A DNA stretch of 64,000 bases from UBA3006 sp031401235 (GCA_031401235.1 JANNRJ010000029.1:14509-78508); one strand, 5' to 3'; positions 43,461 to 52,571 are shown, counted from the first letter of the stretch. Translations and numbers: made by a program. The notes: generated from the sequence alone by a model not told the origin.

Positions 43461-44047
43461 GCTGATTGTGCTTTTTTTTCGGCGGCGACGATGCTTTGAC
43501 GAAGTGGCAACATTGCCAGATAGCACAATGCCAGTGCCGCAGCATCGGCTGCATCGGCTGGCTTTGGCAGTTTGGATAAGCCGAGACGCTTTTGCACCAT
43601 TCGCTGCACTTGCAATTTGTCGGCACCACCCCATCCAGCGATGGCGCTTTTTACCTGCTTGGGAGTGAATTGAACGACATCACACCGACGGTCGGCGGCA
43701 ATCGCCAAAGCCAGTCCGCTTACTTGGCCAACACTCATGGCAGTGCGAACATTTGCTTGAAAAAATACTTGTTCGACAGCCACAGCGACGGGAACAAACT
43801 CGTCGAACAATGCGACTATCTCTTTGTGCAACTCGGCAAGTCGTTGTGGCAATTCCGTTGTGGCAACCGTGGTGATAACACCCAACGAAACAACAACAGG
43901 TTGTTGAGTTCCATTTTGGCGTAGCACCGCGTAACCACATCGGGTAAGGCCCGGATCAATGCCAAGTACCGTGAGACCAGCCTGAGCGTCACCGATTGGG
44001 GCGCCAGTTAGGCGACTTGGGGCGAACATAGGTTCGATCCTAGTCAT
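43457..44047 (-). CDS. ruvC: Holliday junction resolvase RuvC
   Basis: Endonuclease that cuts junctions moved by RuvAB. 196 residues from the ATG at 44047 (a GTG at 44056 would add three). Acidic active-site residues lie in LGIDPGLTRCGYAV, VAVEQVFFQ and the ADAADAAALAL segment. ruvC-ruvA-ruvB are joined by overlaps. Confidence 0.96.
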   Translation of the reverse strand: MTRIEPMFAPSRLTGAPIGDAQAGLTVLGIDPGLTRCGYAVLRQNGTQQPVVVSLGVITTVATTELPQRLAELHKEIVALFDEFVPVAVAVEQVFFQANVRTAMSVGQVSGLALAIAADRRCDVVQFTPKQVKSAIAGWGGADKLQVQRMVQKRLGLSKLPKPADAADAAALALCYLAMLPLRQSIVAAEKKAQSA

Positions 44048-44068
44048 TTCATCCACTACCTATGCGGA

Positions 44069-44530
44069 TTACTCCCGATCGATTGCGGTTCGAACTGCGT
44101 CAACAAGTTCGCCAACTGGGCGAAAATTAAGCCCGGCCATGGCCCGATGAACATACCGAATGATTCCCTTGCCATCCACGACGAATACGCTCCGTCGTGA
44201 GAATCCGAGTGGACCTAAAACGCCATAATGACCCGAGACCTTCTTATCGGTGTCGGCAAGCAAGGGAAATCCGAACCCGTGTTTCTGAGAAAACTGCTCG
44301 TGGCTTTCCACATCTTGTGGTGAGATGCCAAGAACTTGTGCACCGACATTTGTGAATTCATCGATGGATTGCGTGTACGAACATAACTGTTTCGTACACA
44401 CAACGGTGTTATCACCAGGATAAAACACCAACACGACTGGTTTTCCAATGTAATCAGATAACGAATAATTTCGTCCACCGGTTCCGGGAAGTGTGAATTC
44501 GGGCGCGATATCGCCTAAAGAAATTGTCAT
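44069..44530 (-). CDS. bcp: Bcp/PrxQ-type peroxiredoxin
   Basis: Thiol peroxidase reducing hydroperoxides. 153 residues with the peroxidatic Cys45 and a second Cys50 in NTVVCTKQLC, the CxxxxC spacing of 2-Cys atypical Bcp enzymes, preceded by VLVFYPGD. It starts within a 4 bp overlap with yebC and lies 21 bp before ruvC, so it is embedded in the DNA-repair unit, which could link peroxide defence with repair (inference). Confidence 0.92.
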   Translation of the reverse strand: MTISLGDIAPEFTLPGTGGRNYSLSDYIGKPVVLVFYPGDNTVVCTKQLCSYTQSIDEFTNVGAQVLGISPQDVESHEQFSQKHGFGFPLLADTDKKVSGHYGVLGPLGFSRRSVFVVDGKGIIRYVHRAMAGLNFRPVGELVDAVRTAIDRE

Positions 44531-45276
44531 TGTGCGACTTGTGTGAGAATTTCTTCTGAAATATCAAAGTTTGAATAGACATCTTGGACATCATCCAACT
44601 CATCCAACTCATCCATGATGTGCAACACCGCCTTAGCATCACTCATTTTGGTTACCGGCACCACCAAAGATGAGACCATCGTAGAAGTTGCCGACGCCAC
44701 TGGCATCCCCGAACTATCTAACGCAGCTTTGAGAGACTCGACCGCTGCTGAATCGCAAATGACAAGCCAAGAATCTCCGTCATCGGAAATATCCTCGGCA
44801 CCTTTGTCTAGGGCCACTGACATGAGATCATCCTCGCTCACCGATCGCGACACGTGCAACACACCTTTTCGAGAAAACTGCCATGACACGGCGCCAGGTT
44901 CAGCCATCGAGCCGCCAAGTTTGCTGAAAATAATTCGGACATCGGCGGCAGTTCGATTTCGGTTGTCAGTAAGCACATCGATGAGCATCGCTACGCCGCC
45001 TGGTGCATAGGCTTCATAGGTAATCGATTCATAAACAGCGCCGGTTCCTACTCCGGTGCCTCGTTTGATTGCACGATCAATGGCATCGTTGGTCATTTGA
45101 GCGGCTTTGGCTTTTAATACGATCGTTCGAAGTGCGGCATTCGTGGTTACATCGCCGCCGTGTTCTTTAGCGGCAACTTCAAGTTGCCGAGACAACTTGG
45201 CAAATATTTTTCCCCGTGCTTTATCGACGGCGGCTTTCTTGTGTTTAATTGTTGCCCATTTAGAGTGACCGGACAT
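44527..45276 (-). CDS. yebC: YebC/PmpR-family protein
   Basis: 249 residues. The family was annotated as transcriptional regulators of ruvC; more recent work implicates it in translation of proline-rich stretches. Signature MSGHSKWATIKHKKAAVDKARGK at the start and TDNRNRTAADVR in the middle. Good Shine-Dalgarno AAGGGAG. Placed before bcp-ruvC as in mycobacteria. Confidence 0.95.
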   Translation of the reverse strand: MSGHSKWATIKHKKAAVDKARGKIFAKLSRQLEVAAKEHGGDVTTNAALRTIVLKAKAAQMTNDAIDRAIKRGTGVGTGAVYESITYEAYAPGGVAMLIDVLTDNRNRTAADVRIIFSKLGGSMAEPGAVSWQFSRKGVLHVSRSVSEDDLMSVALDKGAEDISDDGDSWLVICDSAAVESLKAALDSSGMPVASATSTMVSSLVVPVTKMSDAKAVLHIMDELDELDDVQDVYSNFDISEEILTQVAQ

Positions 45277-45304
45277 TTTTCATCGCTCCCTTCTTATTGT
45301 TCCC

Positions 45305-45877
45305 TCATAAACTATTGACAAATATTTCATGGATTCGAGTATCAGCAGTAAGTTCCGGATGAAATGATGCCACCGTGATCGCTTTCTCTCGAGCCAACAC
45401 AATGTTGGCTTCGTGTCGTGCCAGCACCTCCACGGTTTGGGAAGCAGTAATTACTTGTGGCGCTCGAATGAACACGGCGTGAAAAGGGGTGAGCAACGAG
45501 ACAACATCAATGTCGGCTTCAAAGCTGTCAACCTGCCGACCGTACGCATTTCGGCGTACATCAATGTTGATCGCACCAAATGACTTCTGATCCGGCCGCG
45601 CATCATGGACATTGGTCGCCAACAAAATCATGCCCGCGCAGGTGCCAAAAATAGGCAGACCTTGCGAAATGACCTCGGCAATTGGATTAAATAACTCGGA
45701 TGACTCAAGCAACATTGACATTGTGGTCGATTCTCCGCCGGGCAGTACTAGGGCGTCAATCCCGATGAGATCGTCAATTGTTCGTACGTGACGGGTACTG
45801 GCCCCTAATTCAGTGAGTGCAATTTGGTGGGCAGCAAATCCACCTTGTAAGGCCAACACTCCAACTAGAGGGCCCAC
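45305..45877 (-). CDS. pdxT: Pyridoxal 5'-phosphate synthase glutaminase subunit PdxT
   Basis: Supplies ammonia to PdxS for deoxyxylulose-independent vitamin B6 synthesis. 190 residues; GVLALQGGFAAH at the start, LVLPGGEST, nucleophile Cys80 in FGTCAGM and the His-Glu dyad in SFHPELTAD. 18 bp after pdxS. Confidence 0.96.
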   Translation of the reverse strand: MGPLVGVLALQGGFAAHQIALTELGASTRHVRTIDDLIGIDALVLPGGESTTMSMLLESSELFNPIAEVISQGLPIFGTCAGMILLATNVHDARPDQKSFGAINIDVRRNAYGRQVDSFEADIDVVSLLTPFHAVFIRAPQVITASQTVEVLARHEANIVLAREKAITVASFHPELTADTRIHEIFVNSL

Positions 45878-45895
45878 CCGGGGGCCTCGAATCGT

Positions 45896-46813
45896 TCACC
45901 AGCCCCGCTCGGAATAGCGCTCATTGATCTGATCCATTCCGATTCCCGTCATCGGCGCACCAAGATTTCGACTTACCTTGGCAATGATTTGTGGATCGCG
46001 AAAGTGTGTTGTCGCTTCAACGATTGCTTTGGCTCGCAATGAAGGATCCTCACTCTTGAAAATTCCGGATCCGACAAAAACGCTTTGAGCACCCAATTGC
46101 ATCGCCAATGCGGCATCAGCGGGTGTGGCTATTCCACCGGCACAAAAAAGCGGTACCTGAAGTTCTCCAGTTTCGGCAATCTCTTGCACGAGTTGAAGCG
46201 GTGCGGAAAGTTTCTTGGCCCAGTCAAACAATTCGGCCGAATCCGCCTGAGTGATTCTTCGGATATCGCCGGTGATGCTGCGCAAATGTCGAACTGCTTC
46301 AACAATATTGCCGGTCCCGGCCTCACCCTTTGATCGAATGAGTGCGGCGCCTTCACTAATTCGCCGCAGGGCTTCTCCTAAATTTGTCGCACCGCACACG
46401 AATGGCACGGTGAATGCAAACTTGTCAATGTGATGAGTTTCATCGGCAGGTGTAAGTACTTCTGATTCGTCGACGAAATCGACACCGAGCGCTTCCAAAA
46501 CTTGCGCCTCCACAAAATGACCGATCCGGACTTTTGCCATTACCGGAATTGAAACGGCGGCTTTGATTCCTTCAATCATTTCTGGGTCACTCATCCGAGC
46601 CACACCACCATCTCGGCGAATATCGGCCGGTACTCGTTCAAGAGCCATTACCGCAACCGCGCCAGCATCCTCGGCGATTTTGGCTTGGAGGGGCGTGACA
46701 ACATCCATGATTACGCCACCTTTGAGCATCTCGGCAAGACCGCGCTTGACACGAAGAGAACCTGTGGCCGATGAACTAGACGGGCGACGTGGTGATGCTG
46801 AAGGTGAACTCAT
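45896..46813 (-). CDS. pdxS: Pyridoxal 5'-phosphate synthase subunit PdxS
   Basis: Builds PLP from ribose 5-phosphate, glyceraldehyde 3-phosphate and ammonia from PdxT; forms a dodecamer. 305 residues from the ATG at 46813, placed by a TACGAT -10 six nt ahead. A Ser/Pro-rich N-terminus (about 20 residues) precedes VKRGLAEMLKGGVIMDVV; VMALERVPADIR and the phosphate loop with FCAGGIATPADAALAMQLGAQSVFVGSGIF segment are clear. Heads pdxS-pdxT and probably yebC onward. Confidence 0.97.
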   Translation of the reverse strand: MSSPSASPRRPSSSSATGSLRVKRGLAEMLKGGVIMDVVTPLQAKIAEDAGAVAVMALERVPADIRRDGGVARMSDPEMIEGIKAAVSIPVMAKVRIGHFVEAQVLEALGVDFVDESEVLTPADETHHIDKFAFTVPFVCGATNLGEALRRISEGAALIRSKGEAGTGNIVEAVRHLRSITGDIRRITQADSAELFDWAKKLSAPLQLVQEIAETGELQVPLFCAGGIATPADAALAMQLGAQSVFVGSGIFKSEDPSLRAKAIVEATTHFRDPQIIAKVSRNLGAPMTGIGMDQINERYSERGW

Positions 46814-46819
46814 GAACTC

Positions 46820-46825
46820 ATCGTA
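46820..46825 (-). promoter_or_regulatory. Candidate -10 (TACGAT), leaderless pdxS promoter
   Basis: Minus strand TACGAT, 6 nt, then the pdxS ATG at 46813. It supports that start over the in-frame start at 46852. Confidence 0.5.
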
Positions 46826-46868
46826 CCTAGATAATCCATACCCACCCAGCACGCAACGTCAGAGTCGC

Positions 46869-47936
46869 TTAGGGATACTTAACCTCGTCTGGATCAACGC
46901 CTGAAGCAATGATCGCCGACTTATCGGCTCGGGCTACTTCGACAAAGGTGCGACCAGGGGTGAGTTTGATGATCGCTCCACTTGAATCCGTCAAGGTGAA
47001 CGGAATCAGCCGATTGCTTCGCTCCCATGTCCCGGTGATGGCTACTCCCTCGGTGTATACGGTTACTTTTCCGCTACCCAAAGTTTTAGATACCGGGCTG
47101 TAGGAATTGGTGTATTCAACTTCCAGAATGACGACATTGCGCACGTTGAGTTGCACATCGTCAGAATCCACTAGAACTTTTTCGTCCTGAAGTCGGCCGA
47201 AAGTTAGATCAGTTGCGTTCCAATCCCATCTCACCTTGACACCATCCATTGACAATTTGACTCCATCAATCTTTTGTGCCGAGGTTGGAACTGCATCACT
47301 GGCAGTGCGATACGTGAATTGTGCGGGAGGTGGACCCGAACCATCTGGTGCAAGAGTCCACAACTTTGAAGTCTCGGCGAACAAATCGTGCGGTGCCGGT
47401 CGATCGCTATCGCGATGGAATCCGCCGTCCTTATTTGCAACGGTGTAACTGAGGTCGACCAGATCAGATTTTTTGATAGCGGCACTCACCTGTGGATTTC
47501 CTCCACTCCACACAAAGAGTGGTTTATTAAATGAACCAAGCAAATTGATGTCTTGGAACCGACCACTACGAATTGGTCCGACCGGATCGCTCCCCTGACT
47601 ATGAAAAACGGCGGCGAACCTAGTGAGTTTCTCCACATTTTCTTCAAAAATAATATCGGCTTGATTTATTCCAATTTGAGGCATTGCCTTTGGATGATTA
47701 TCGATCTTTACCACCATTGCCGGACGACTGAGAATGGATGTGTCAGCGGCCGGCTCACCGGTGAGTGGATTGACCGGAATCGGAACCGTTGTTGTCGTGC
47801 TTTCCTCGACCACAGTGGTAACAGTTGGAATAGTTTCGGTTGTCACAGTTGGTGACGAGCCGCCGCAGGCTCCGAGAACCGCAATCAAGCCCGATACGCC
47901 GACGTATTTGAGACGACTTGAAGTGAAGTGTGACAT
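46869..47936 (-). CDS. DUF3048 (YerB-like) lipoprotein
   Basis: 355 residues. The signal peptide ends in a lipobox VLGAC with the lipid-anchored Cys24, followed by a Thr/Val/Pro linker (about 29-55) and the DUF3048 region: RPAMVVKIDNHPKAMPQIGINQADIIFEE, FHSQ.SDPVGPIRSGR and the C-terminal half with TDSSGAIIKLTPGRTFVEV. The family is envelope-located in Gram-positive bacteria; its role is unclear. It ends the lemA-htpX unit (15 bp after htpX, Shine-Dalgarno GAGGAG), so it may share an envelope-quality role. Confidence 0.88.
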   Translation of the reverse strand: MSHFTSSRLKYVGVSGLIAVLGACGGSSPTVTTETIPTVTTVVEESTTTTVPIPVNPLTGEPAADTSILSRPAMVVKIDNHPKAMPQIGINQADIIFEENVEKLTRFAAVFHSQGSDPVGPIRSGRFQDINLLGSFNKPLFVWSGGNPQVSAAIKKSDLVDLSYTVANKDGGFHRDSDRPAPHDLFAETSKLWTLAPDGSGPPPAQFTYRTASDAVPTSAQKIDGVKLSMDGVKVRWDWNATDLTFGRLQDEKVLVDSDDVQLNVRNVVILEVEYTNSYSPVSKTLGSGKVTVYTEGVAITGTWERSNRLIPFTLTDSSGAIIKLTPGRTFVEVARADKSAIIASGVDPDEVKYP

Positions 47937-47951
47937 TGAGTTGGGCTCCTC

Positions 47952-48857
47952 TTACATTTCCCTGAGCAAAGCAATGCGCTCGGCCAGTGGCGGATGGGTA
48001 TTAAAGAGTTTATGTAATGAACCCAGTCGCCCTGAGTCTTTAACTCCAGAAAGGGGCTGTTCAATCCACATATGAGCAGTAGCCATGCTCGCCGAATGTG
48101 TGGTGGTGGTATCGGCTTGCAATTTCTCCAAAGCCGATATGAGCCCCGGTGGATAACGCGTGATTTGACATGCCGATACATCGGCAAGAGTTTCACGACG
48201 TCGGCTAATTGCCGCCTGCATCAATTTGGCCAAAATAGGGGCAAAAATAAGAAGAGCGAAGCCGATCAACGCGAGCGGATTGGAACCGTTGTTACGATCA
48301 CCGCCGCGATGCGCTCGCCCGCCATTCCACCACATCATTCGAATCGCAATATCGGTAATTATCGCCACCGATCCGACGAGTGTGACGGCAAGAGTGGACA
48401 CCAGAATGTCGTAATTACGAATGTGTGACAACTCATGAGCCAAAATACCTTCTAATTCGACTCGGTTCATTTTTTCCAGCAATCCCGTGGTTACAGCAAC
48501 GGCGGCGTGACGAGGATTACGCCCGGTGGCAAAAGCATTTGGCGCCTCGTCAACGATCACATACACGCGTGGCTTGGGCAACCCACTGGCGATACACAAG
48601 CCCTCGACCAAATTGTGCAGACGCAAGTACTCGGTTGGATCGGCCGGTATGGCCCGACTCACGCGTAAGGCAATCGCATCAGATTTCCAATACGAAATAA
48701 AGGCAAAGGTTCCGGATATTACGACAGCCAGAATTGTTCCGGTCGTCCCGTTACCGACCAAAGTGCCCACCGCGGCTCCAACGAGGACCACAATTAGCAC
48801 GAATCCAAAAATTAATGCGACCGTTCGGCGTTTATTAGACGAAATGAGATCGTTCAT
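47952..48857 (-). CDS. htpX: HtpX-like M48 membrane metalloprotease
   Basis: Zinc protease of the cytoplasmic membrane that degrades misfolded membrane proteins. 301 residues. Two N-terminal membrane segments (about 11-32, 39-57), HELSH at 141-145 (His141, Glu142, His145) with the third ligand expected in the RRRETLADVSA segment, and two further hydrophobic stretches near 155-175 and 195-215. Paired with lemA, a widespread neighbour. Confidence 0.94.
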   Translation of the reverse strand: MNDLISSNKRRTVALIFGFVLIVVLVGAAVGTLVGNGTTGTILAVVISGTFAFISYWKSDAIALRVSRAIPADPTEYLRLHNLVEGLCIASGLPKPRVYVIVDEAPNAFATGRNPRHAAVAVTTGLLEKMNRVELEGILAHELSHIRNYDILVSTLAVTLVGSVAIITDIAIRMMWWNGGRAHRGGDRNNGSNPLALIGFALLIFAPILAKLMQAAISRRRETLADVSACQITRYPPGLISALEKLQADTTTTHSASMATAHMWIEQPLSGVKDSGRLGSLHKLFNTHPPLAERIALLREM

Positions 48858-48867
48858 TTGCAGAGAA

Positions 48868-49422
48868 TTAGAACTTCACCTGGGGAGCAGTTCGTGCCGA
48901 TTCTTCGACTTCGAAAAACTCGCGCGCAGTGAAATTGAACATTCTGGCAATTACGACCCCCGGAAACTTTTGGATCGCCGTGTTGTATCCGGCGACAGAG
49001 TCGCCATAGAACTGACGAGCGTAAGCAATGCGACTTTCTGTATTGGAGAGTTCTTCTTGCAAGGAGACGAACCCTTGATTTGCTTTGAGGTCCGGATAGG
49101 CCTCAGAAAGGGCGAACAATTGCCGCAACGCACCGGTGATTGCATTGTCAGCCACGGCTTGGGCAGCCGGTGTTGACGGGGCCGCCATTGCCGAGTTTCG
49201 TGCGGTAATGACCGCTTCCAGAGTCAAACGCTCATGGGACACATAACCCTTCACGGTCTCAACCAAATTAGGAATGAGATCCAGGCGTCGCTTCAACTGC
49301 ACATCAATTTGTGACCATGAATTGTCGACATCGTTGCGGCGACGCACCAAACCGTTGTAGGAGAGCGCCACGAATCCGGCAATCAGCACGACGAGAATGA
49401 CAATGATAACTAGTGGTTTCAT
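48868..49422 (-). CDS. lemA: LemA-family protein
   Basis: 184 residues, one N-terminal membrane anchor (about 3-21) and a helical bundle. Family landmarks: YNGLVRRRNDVDNSWSQIDVQLKRRLDLIPNLVETVKGY in part, the NTESRIAYARQFYGDSVAGYN segment and a FFEVEE end. LemA proteins pair with HtpX or other membrane proteases; the molecular role is unsettled. Ten bp after htpX in transcription order and preceded by its own -10 candidate. Confidence 0.93.
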   Translation of the reverse strand: MKPLVIIVILVVLIAGFVALSYNGLVRRRNDVDNSWSQIDVQLKRRLDLIPNLVETVKGYVSHERLTLEAVITARNSAMAAPSTPAAQAVADNAITGALRQLFALSEAYPDLKANQGFVSLQEELSNTESRIAYARQFYGDSVAGYNTAIQKFPGVVIARMFNFTAREFFEVEESARTAPQVKF

Positions 49423-49428
49423 AGTTCC

Positions 49429-49434
49429 ATTCTA
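49429..49434 (-). promoter_or_regulatory. Candidate -10 (TAGAAT), leaderless lemA promoter
   Basis: Minus strand TAGAAT, 6 nt, then the lemA ATG. It overlaps the pimA-like stop codon. Confidence 0.5.
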
Positions 49435-50601
49435 CGCCGAACGTGCCGCCTGCGAACGCCTAAGTAATCGGCCATTGAAGAATGACAACAGGCGACTTGG
49501 TGCAACTGTAAGTGCCAAATTTGCTTCGTCATCCAGCAATCGACGATAGATCGCAAGGTATTCCTGGGCCAAGACTTGCATTGAAAAATGCTCGGCTCGA
49601 AGCGCACCACCTTCAACTAATCGCTGAGTGAGCGAGGAGTCGGTGAGAATTAGATTGAGTGCATCGGCGAGCAATGCAGCATCGCCTGGTGGCACGAGCA
49701 AGGCATCACGGTCGTGCGTTGCGACGTTGCAATATCCGTCGAGTGCACTTGCAACAAGTGGAGCCTGGGCGGCCATTGCCTCAAGCAAAACAATTCCAAA
49801 TGATTCGCTGTGCAGCGATGGGGCGCAGAATACCGTGCATGAAGCAAGTCTTTTGATCTTGTCGTCCTCGGTTATCCGACCAAGCCAGTCAATCCGATCA
49901 TCGCTGGCAAATCGATTGCGCAGGACATCAATTCCCGGTCCGTCGGAGGCGACCCAAAGTCGTACATTTTGGGGAAGGTATTTCAAAGCTTCTAGCAAAA
50001 TCTCTAACCCCTTGCGCGGCTCGTATCGACCGCAAAAAAAGATGGTCGGTTGCTTCACTCGTTCGATATCTGGGCGACGATAACGACTCACTTCGATGCC
50101 GTTGAACAACACTTGATAATCGCCATCTAGGTAACGAGCGGCAAGTTCACGAGCCTGTTCGGACACGGCAACGCGCACATCAATATGATTTGCGGCCCAC
50201 CTGGCAGTCCGATTCAACACCCGGTACGACGTCGAGTCGCCAGCAGCGTGGAAAGTTCCCACTGTTGGCGCCATGCGCATTAACAACGCAGTGACCGTCG
50301 GTCCAGGGACCAATGGCTCGTGTAAATGAATGACATCAAATGCTTCGTCATTTAAAGCTCGAATGGTACGCAGGGCCGCCGACGGATCTGGAGCAAGTGC
50401 GGCAATGGATCCGTTTGCCGCAGTCGGCAAACTATTGCCAAGTGGCGTTACAAAACTTTCTGGCGGCGGGCCATCACACGGGGCCAACACACGCACTTCG
50501 TGACCAAGTCGTCGCATTTCACGAGCCAGACCGAGCACTTGCGACTGCACTCCACCGGGAACCGACACGCTGTAGGGGCTGACCATGGCCACACGCAACA
50601 T
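49432..50601 (-). CDS. PimA-like family 4 glycosyltransferase
   Basis: 389 residues from the ATG at 50601. The N-terminal Rossmann half begins VAMVSPYSVSVPGGVQSQV, typical of phosphatidylinositol mannosyltransferase PimA; the C-terminal half has FCGRYEPRKGLEILLEAL and the nucleotide-sugar site CAPSLHSESFGIVLLEAMA with its ESFG-x6-E motif. Synteny with thrS-HIT-pgsA-acyltransferase supports PimA, now displaced by the arsenic island. An in-frame GTG at 50634 sits 7 nt after a -10 candidate and would add 11 residues. Confidence 0.82.
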   Translation of the reverse strand: MLRVAMVSPYSVSVPGGVQSQVLGLAREMRRLGHEVRVLAPCDGPPPESFVTPLGNSLPTAANGSIAALAPDPSAALRTIRALNDEAFDVIHLHEPLVPGPTVTALLMRMAPTVGTFHAAGDSTSYRVLNRTARWAANHIDVRVAVSEQARELAARYLDGDYQVLFNGIEVSRYRRPDIERVKQPTIFFCGRYEPRKGLEILLEALKYLPQNVRLWVASDGPGIDVLRNRFASDDRIDWLGRITEDDKIKRLASCTVFCAPSLHSESFGIVLLEAMAAQAPLVASALDGYCNVATHDRDALLVPPGDAALLADALNLILTDSSLTQRLVEGGALRAEHFSMQVLAQEYLAIYRRLLDDEANLALTVAPSRLLSFFNGRLLRRSQAARSA

Positions 50602-50641
50602 GGCACAACCAGCACCCGTTGGAGAGTCACCCACCCGCTAT

Positions 50642-50647
50642 ACGGTA
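50642..50647 (-). promoter_or_regulatory. Candidate -10 (TACCGT) of the pimA-like gene
   Basis: Minus strand TACCGT, 7 nt, then GTG at 50634, in frame with the glycosyltransferase. The 109 bp gap to the divergent oxidoreductase holds this and the plus-strand element at 50698-50703. Confidence 0.4.
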
Positions 50648-50697
50648 CGTCCCAATTCAGTCGGGCACACAAAATCGATAAATTGCGCAACTACAAG

Positions 50698-50703
50698 TAG
50701 GTT
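50698..50703 (+). promoter_or_regulatory. Candidate -10 (TAGGTT) of the LLM oxidoreductase gene
   Basis: TAGGTT, 7 nt, then the ATG at 50711; no Shine-Dalgarno. It supports that start over the long in-frame extension to 50585. Confidence 0.5.
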
Positions 50704-50710
50704 TGCCGAC

Positions 50711-51640
50711 ATGACGAAATCGGGCTCGCCAACAAAAATGCCGGCAATTTCAATTGTCGTAACTCCAAACAAACGCTCCGCCATTTTGGAACTCGCGATC
50801 GAGGCTGAGCGGCGCGGTTTTAGCGGACTTGCCTGTCCCAGCCTTGGGGCCACGCTCGGATTGTGCGTCTCACTCGCCCATGTCACACACTCAATTCGGT
50901 TTTGGACATCGATTCAGCCGATCTATTACAGCCATCCTGTCGAATGCGGAAATTCGGCCGCCCATATCCATGAAATCTCGGCCGGTCGATTCGCTCTTGG
51001 CCTTGGAGTTAGCCACGGTCCGGTAACACAGCGACTAGGAGTGGAGACAGGCAAGCCGCTGTCCGATGTTCGTAATTACGTTGCGGCCATCCGCGCCAAC
51101 GAACGGTTCAGTGGTCCACTACCGCCGATTTATCTCGCCGCATTGCGCGACAAAATGCTCAATCTGGCTTGCGAGATTGCCCAAGGCGCAATTTGGGCCA
51201 ACGCCTCTCGACGTTACATGTCATCGCAACTATCACGTATTCCAACCGATCAGCGATCTGACTTCTTCGTAGCCAACATGGTACCCACGGTCGTAAGTGA
51301 AGATCGCCAAGCGGCACTCCAAATTCATCGCAAGACACTCACCGGATATGTATCGCTGCCTAACTATCGCAACTATTGGCGAACTGCCGGATATGACGAC
51401 GAGATGAGCGCCATCGAAGATGTCCTGGCAACGACGCCGAAGGAACAACTCGCCGACCAACTTATGGCCACGATGAGTGATGCTTGGTTGAATGACTGCA
51501 CAGTGTCGGGCACTGCCAACCAGGTGCGCGACCAATTTGAAGCCTGGTCAGAAAGTGGGGTTACTCCAATTGCAGTGATGTCGTCAACATCGGGTGGACA
51601 GGCCAAAGCAATTCAAGAATTATTCGACGTTTACGGCTGA
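50711..51640 (+). CDS. LLM-class (luciferase-like) flavin/F420-dependent oxidoreductase
   Basis: 309 residues, TIM-barrel family. AISIVVTPNKRSAILELAIEAERRGFSGLACPS opens the barrel; HEISAGRFALGLGVSH with the GxG cofactor loop (about 95-110) and the late SGTANQVRDQFEAWSESGVTPIAV segment are typical of actinobacterial F420 members. Substrate unknown. Divergent from the pimA-like gene and convergent on the GNAT gene with a 10 bp overlap. Its place at the edge of the arsenic genes does not by itself imply an arsenic substrate. npdG elsewhere in the window supports F420 use. Confidence 0.85.
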   Translation: MTKSGSPTKMPAISIVVTPNKRSAILELAIEAERRGFSGLACPSLGATLGLCVSLAHVTHSIRFWTSIQPIYYSHPVECGNSAAHIHEISAGRFALGLGVSHGPVTQRLGVETGKPLSDVRNYVAAIRANERFSGPLPPIYLAALRDKMLNLACEIAQGAIWANASRRYMSSQLSRIPTDQRSDFFVANMVPTVVSEDRQAALQIHRKTLTGYVSLPNYRNYWRTAGYDDEMSAIEDVLATTPKEQLADQLMATMSDAWLNDCTVSGTANQVRDQFEAWSESGVTPIAVMSSTSGGQAKAIQELFDVYG

Positions 51641-52194
51641 GATTGACTCATCCACTCGTCGAGTGATAGCCGATACAAACAATGCCGGCGAAGTGAATTG
51701 CCGACTGGGATGTTGGGATGATCAAATGTCTCGGTTTCCTTCATGCCGAGCTTTTCCATGACCGCCCGGGAGCGAAGATTGCCCACTGATGTAAACGAAA
51801 CGATCTCTGCCAACTTAAGTAACTCAAAAGCAACGCGAAGTACGCCCCTGGCCGCTTCAGTGGCGAAACCTCGACCCCAAAACTGGGTAGCCAGTCTCCA
51901 ACCAATTTCGACTCCCGGCAAAAACGGCAGTTCCAGTCGTGGAGAACTCAAGCCAACATAACCAATGAACTCGTCTGTGGCGCTTAGTTCGGCTGCCCAC
52001 AAACCCCAACCATTGATGGCGATATGAGACTCACAGCGATCTGCCAAAGCGTCACTTGCGGTGCGATCCAGAATTGACGGAAAGTACTTCATGACTATCG
52101 GGTCCGCAGTGAGCGCAGCAAACGGTTGGCGATCGCTCGGTTGCCACTGGCGCAAACAAAGGCGTTCGGTGTCGAACTCAATCAACTTAGGCAT
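51631..52194 (-). CDS. RimJ/RimL-type GNAT acetyltransferase
   Basis: 187 residues. DTERLCLRQWQPSDRQPF starts the fold; the acetyl-CoA loop region is EIGWRLATQFWGRGFATEAARGVL, then VGNLRSRAVMEKLGM. This is the RimJ/RimL branch rather than the PAT-like branch of ArsN. It overlaps the arsC 3' end by 13 bp and so is co-transcribed with it. Substrate unknown; protein N-termini, amino acids or an antibiotic are all possible. Confidence 0.85.
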   Translation of the reverse strand: MPKLIEFDTERLCLRQWQPSDRQPFAALTADPIVMKYFPSILDRTASDALADRCESHIAINGWGLWAAELSATDEFIGYVGLSSPRLELPFLPGVEIGWRLATQFWGRGFATEAARGVLRVAFELLKLAEIVSFTSVGNLRSRAVMEKLGMKETETFDHPNIPVGNSLRRHCLYRLSLDEWMSQSQP

Positions 52195-52571
52195 GAAATT
52201 AACTGTTCCACTCGCGTTCGGATCTCGTCGCGAATCTGTCGAACAACCACAATATCTTTTCCGGTCGGATCAATAATCGGCCAGTCGATGTATTGCTTAC
52301 CAGCGATATACGGACATTCGTCGCCACAGCCCATTGTCACCACGACATCAACCGCACCCAGCATTTCATCTGTCCAACACTGTGGTTCTAGCGACGAAAT
52401 ATCAATGCCAATTTCGGACATCGCGGTCACAACTGACGGATTCAATTTTGATGCGGGTTGGGATCCAGCAGAGAAAACTTGTACCGATCCAAGAGCAAGG
52501 GCACGCATGAATCCAGCCGCCATTTGCGAGCGGCCCGCATTGTGCACGCAAAGAAATAATACACTTTTCAT
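52182..52571 (-). CDS. arsC: Arsenate reductase, low-molecular-weight phosphatase type
   Basis: Reduces arsenate to arsenite for export by Acr3. 129 residues from the ATG at 52571 (Shine-Dalgarno GAAGGA). The phosphatase loop is Cys8 to Arg14 (CVHNAGRS), and the acid is in WPIIDPTGKD. TMGCGDECPY with Cys82 and Cys86 resembles the actinobacterial enzymes that use mycothiol and mycoredoxin; mshC is in this window. Divergent from acr3. Confidence 0.93.
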   Translation of the reverse strand: MKSVLFLCVHNAGRSQMAAGFMRALALGSVQVFSAGSQPASKLNPSVVTAMSEIGIDISSLEPQCWTDEMLGAVDVVVTMGCGDECPYIAGKQYIDWPIIDPTGKDIVVVRQIRDEIRTRVEQLISCLS

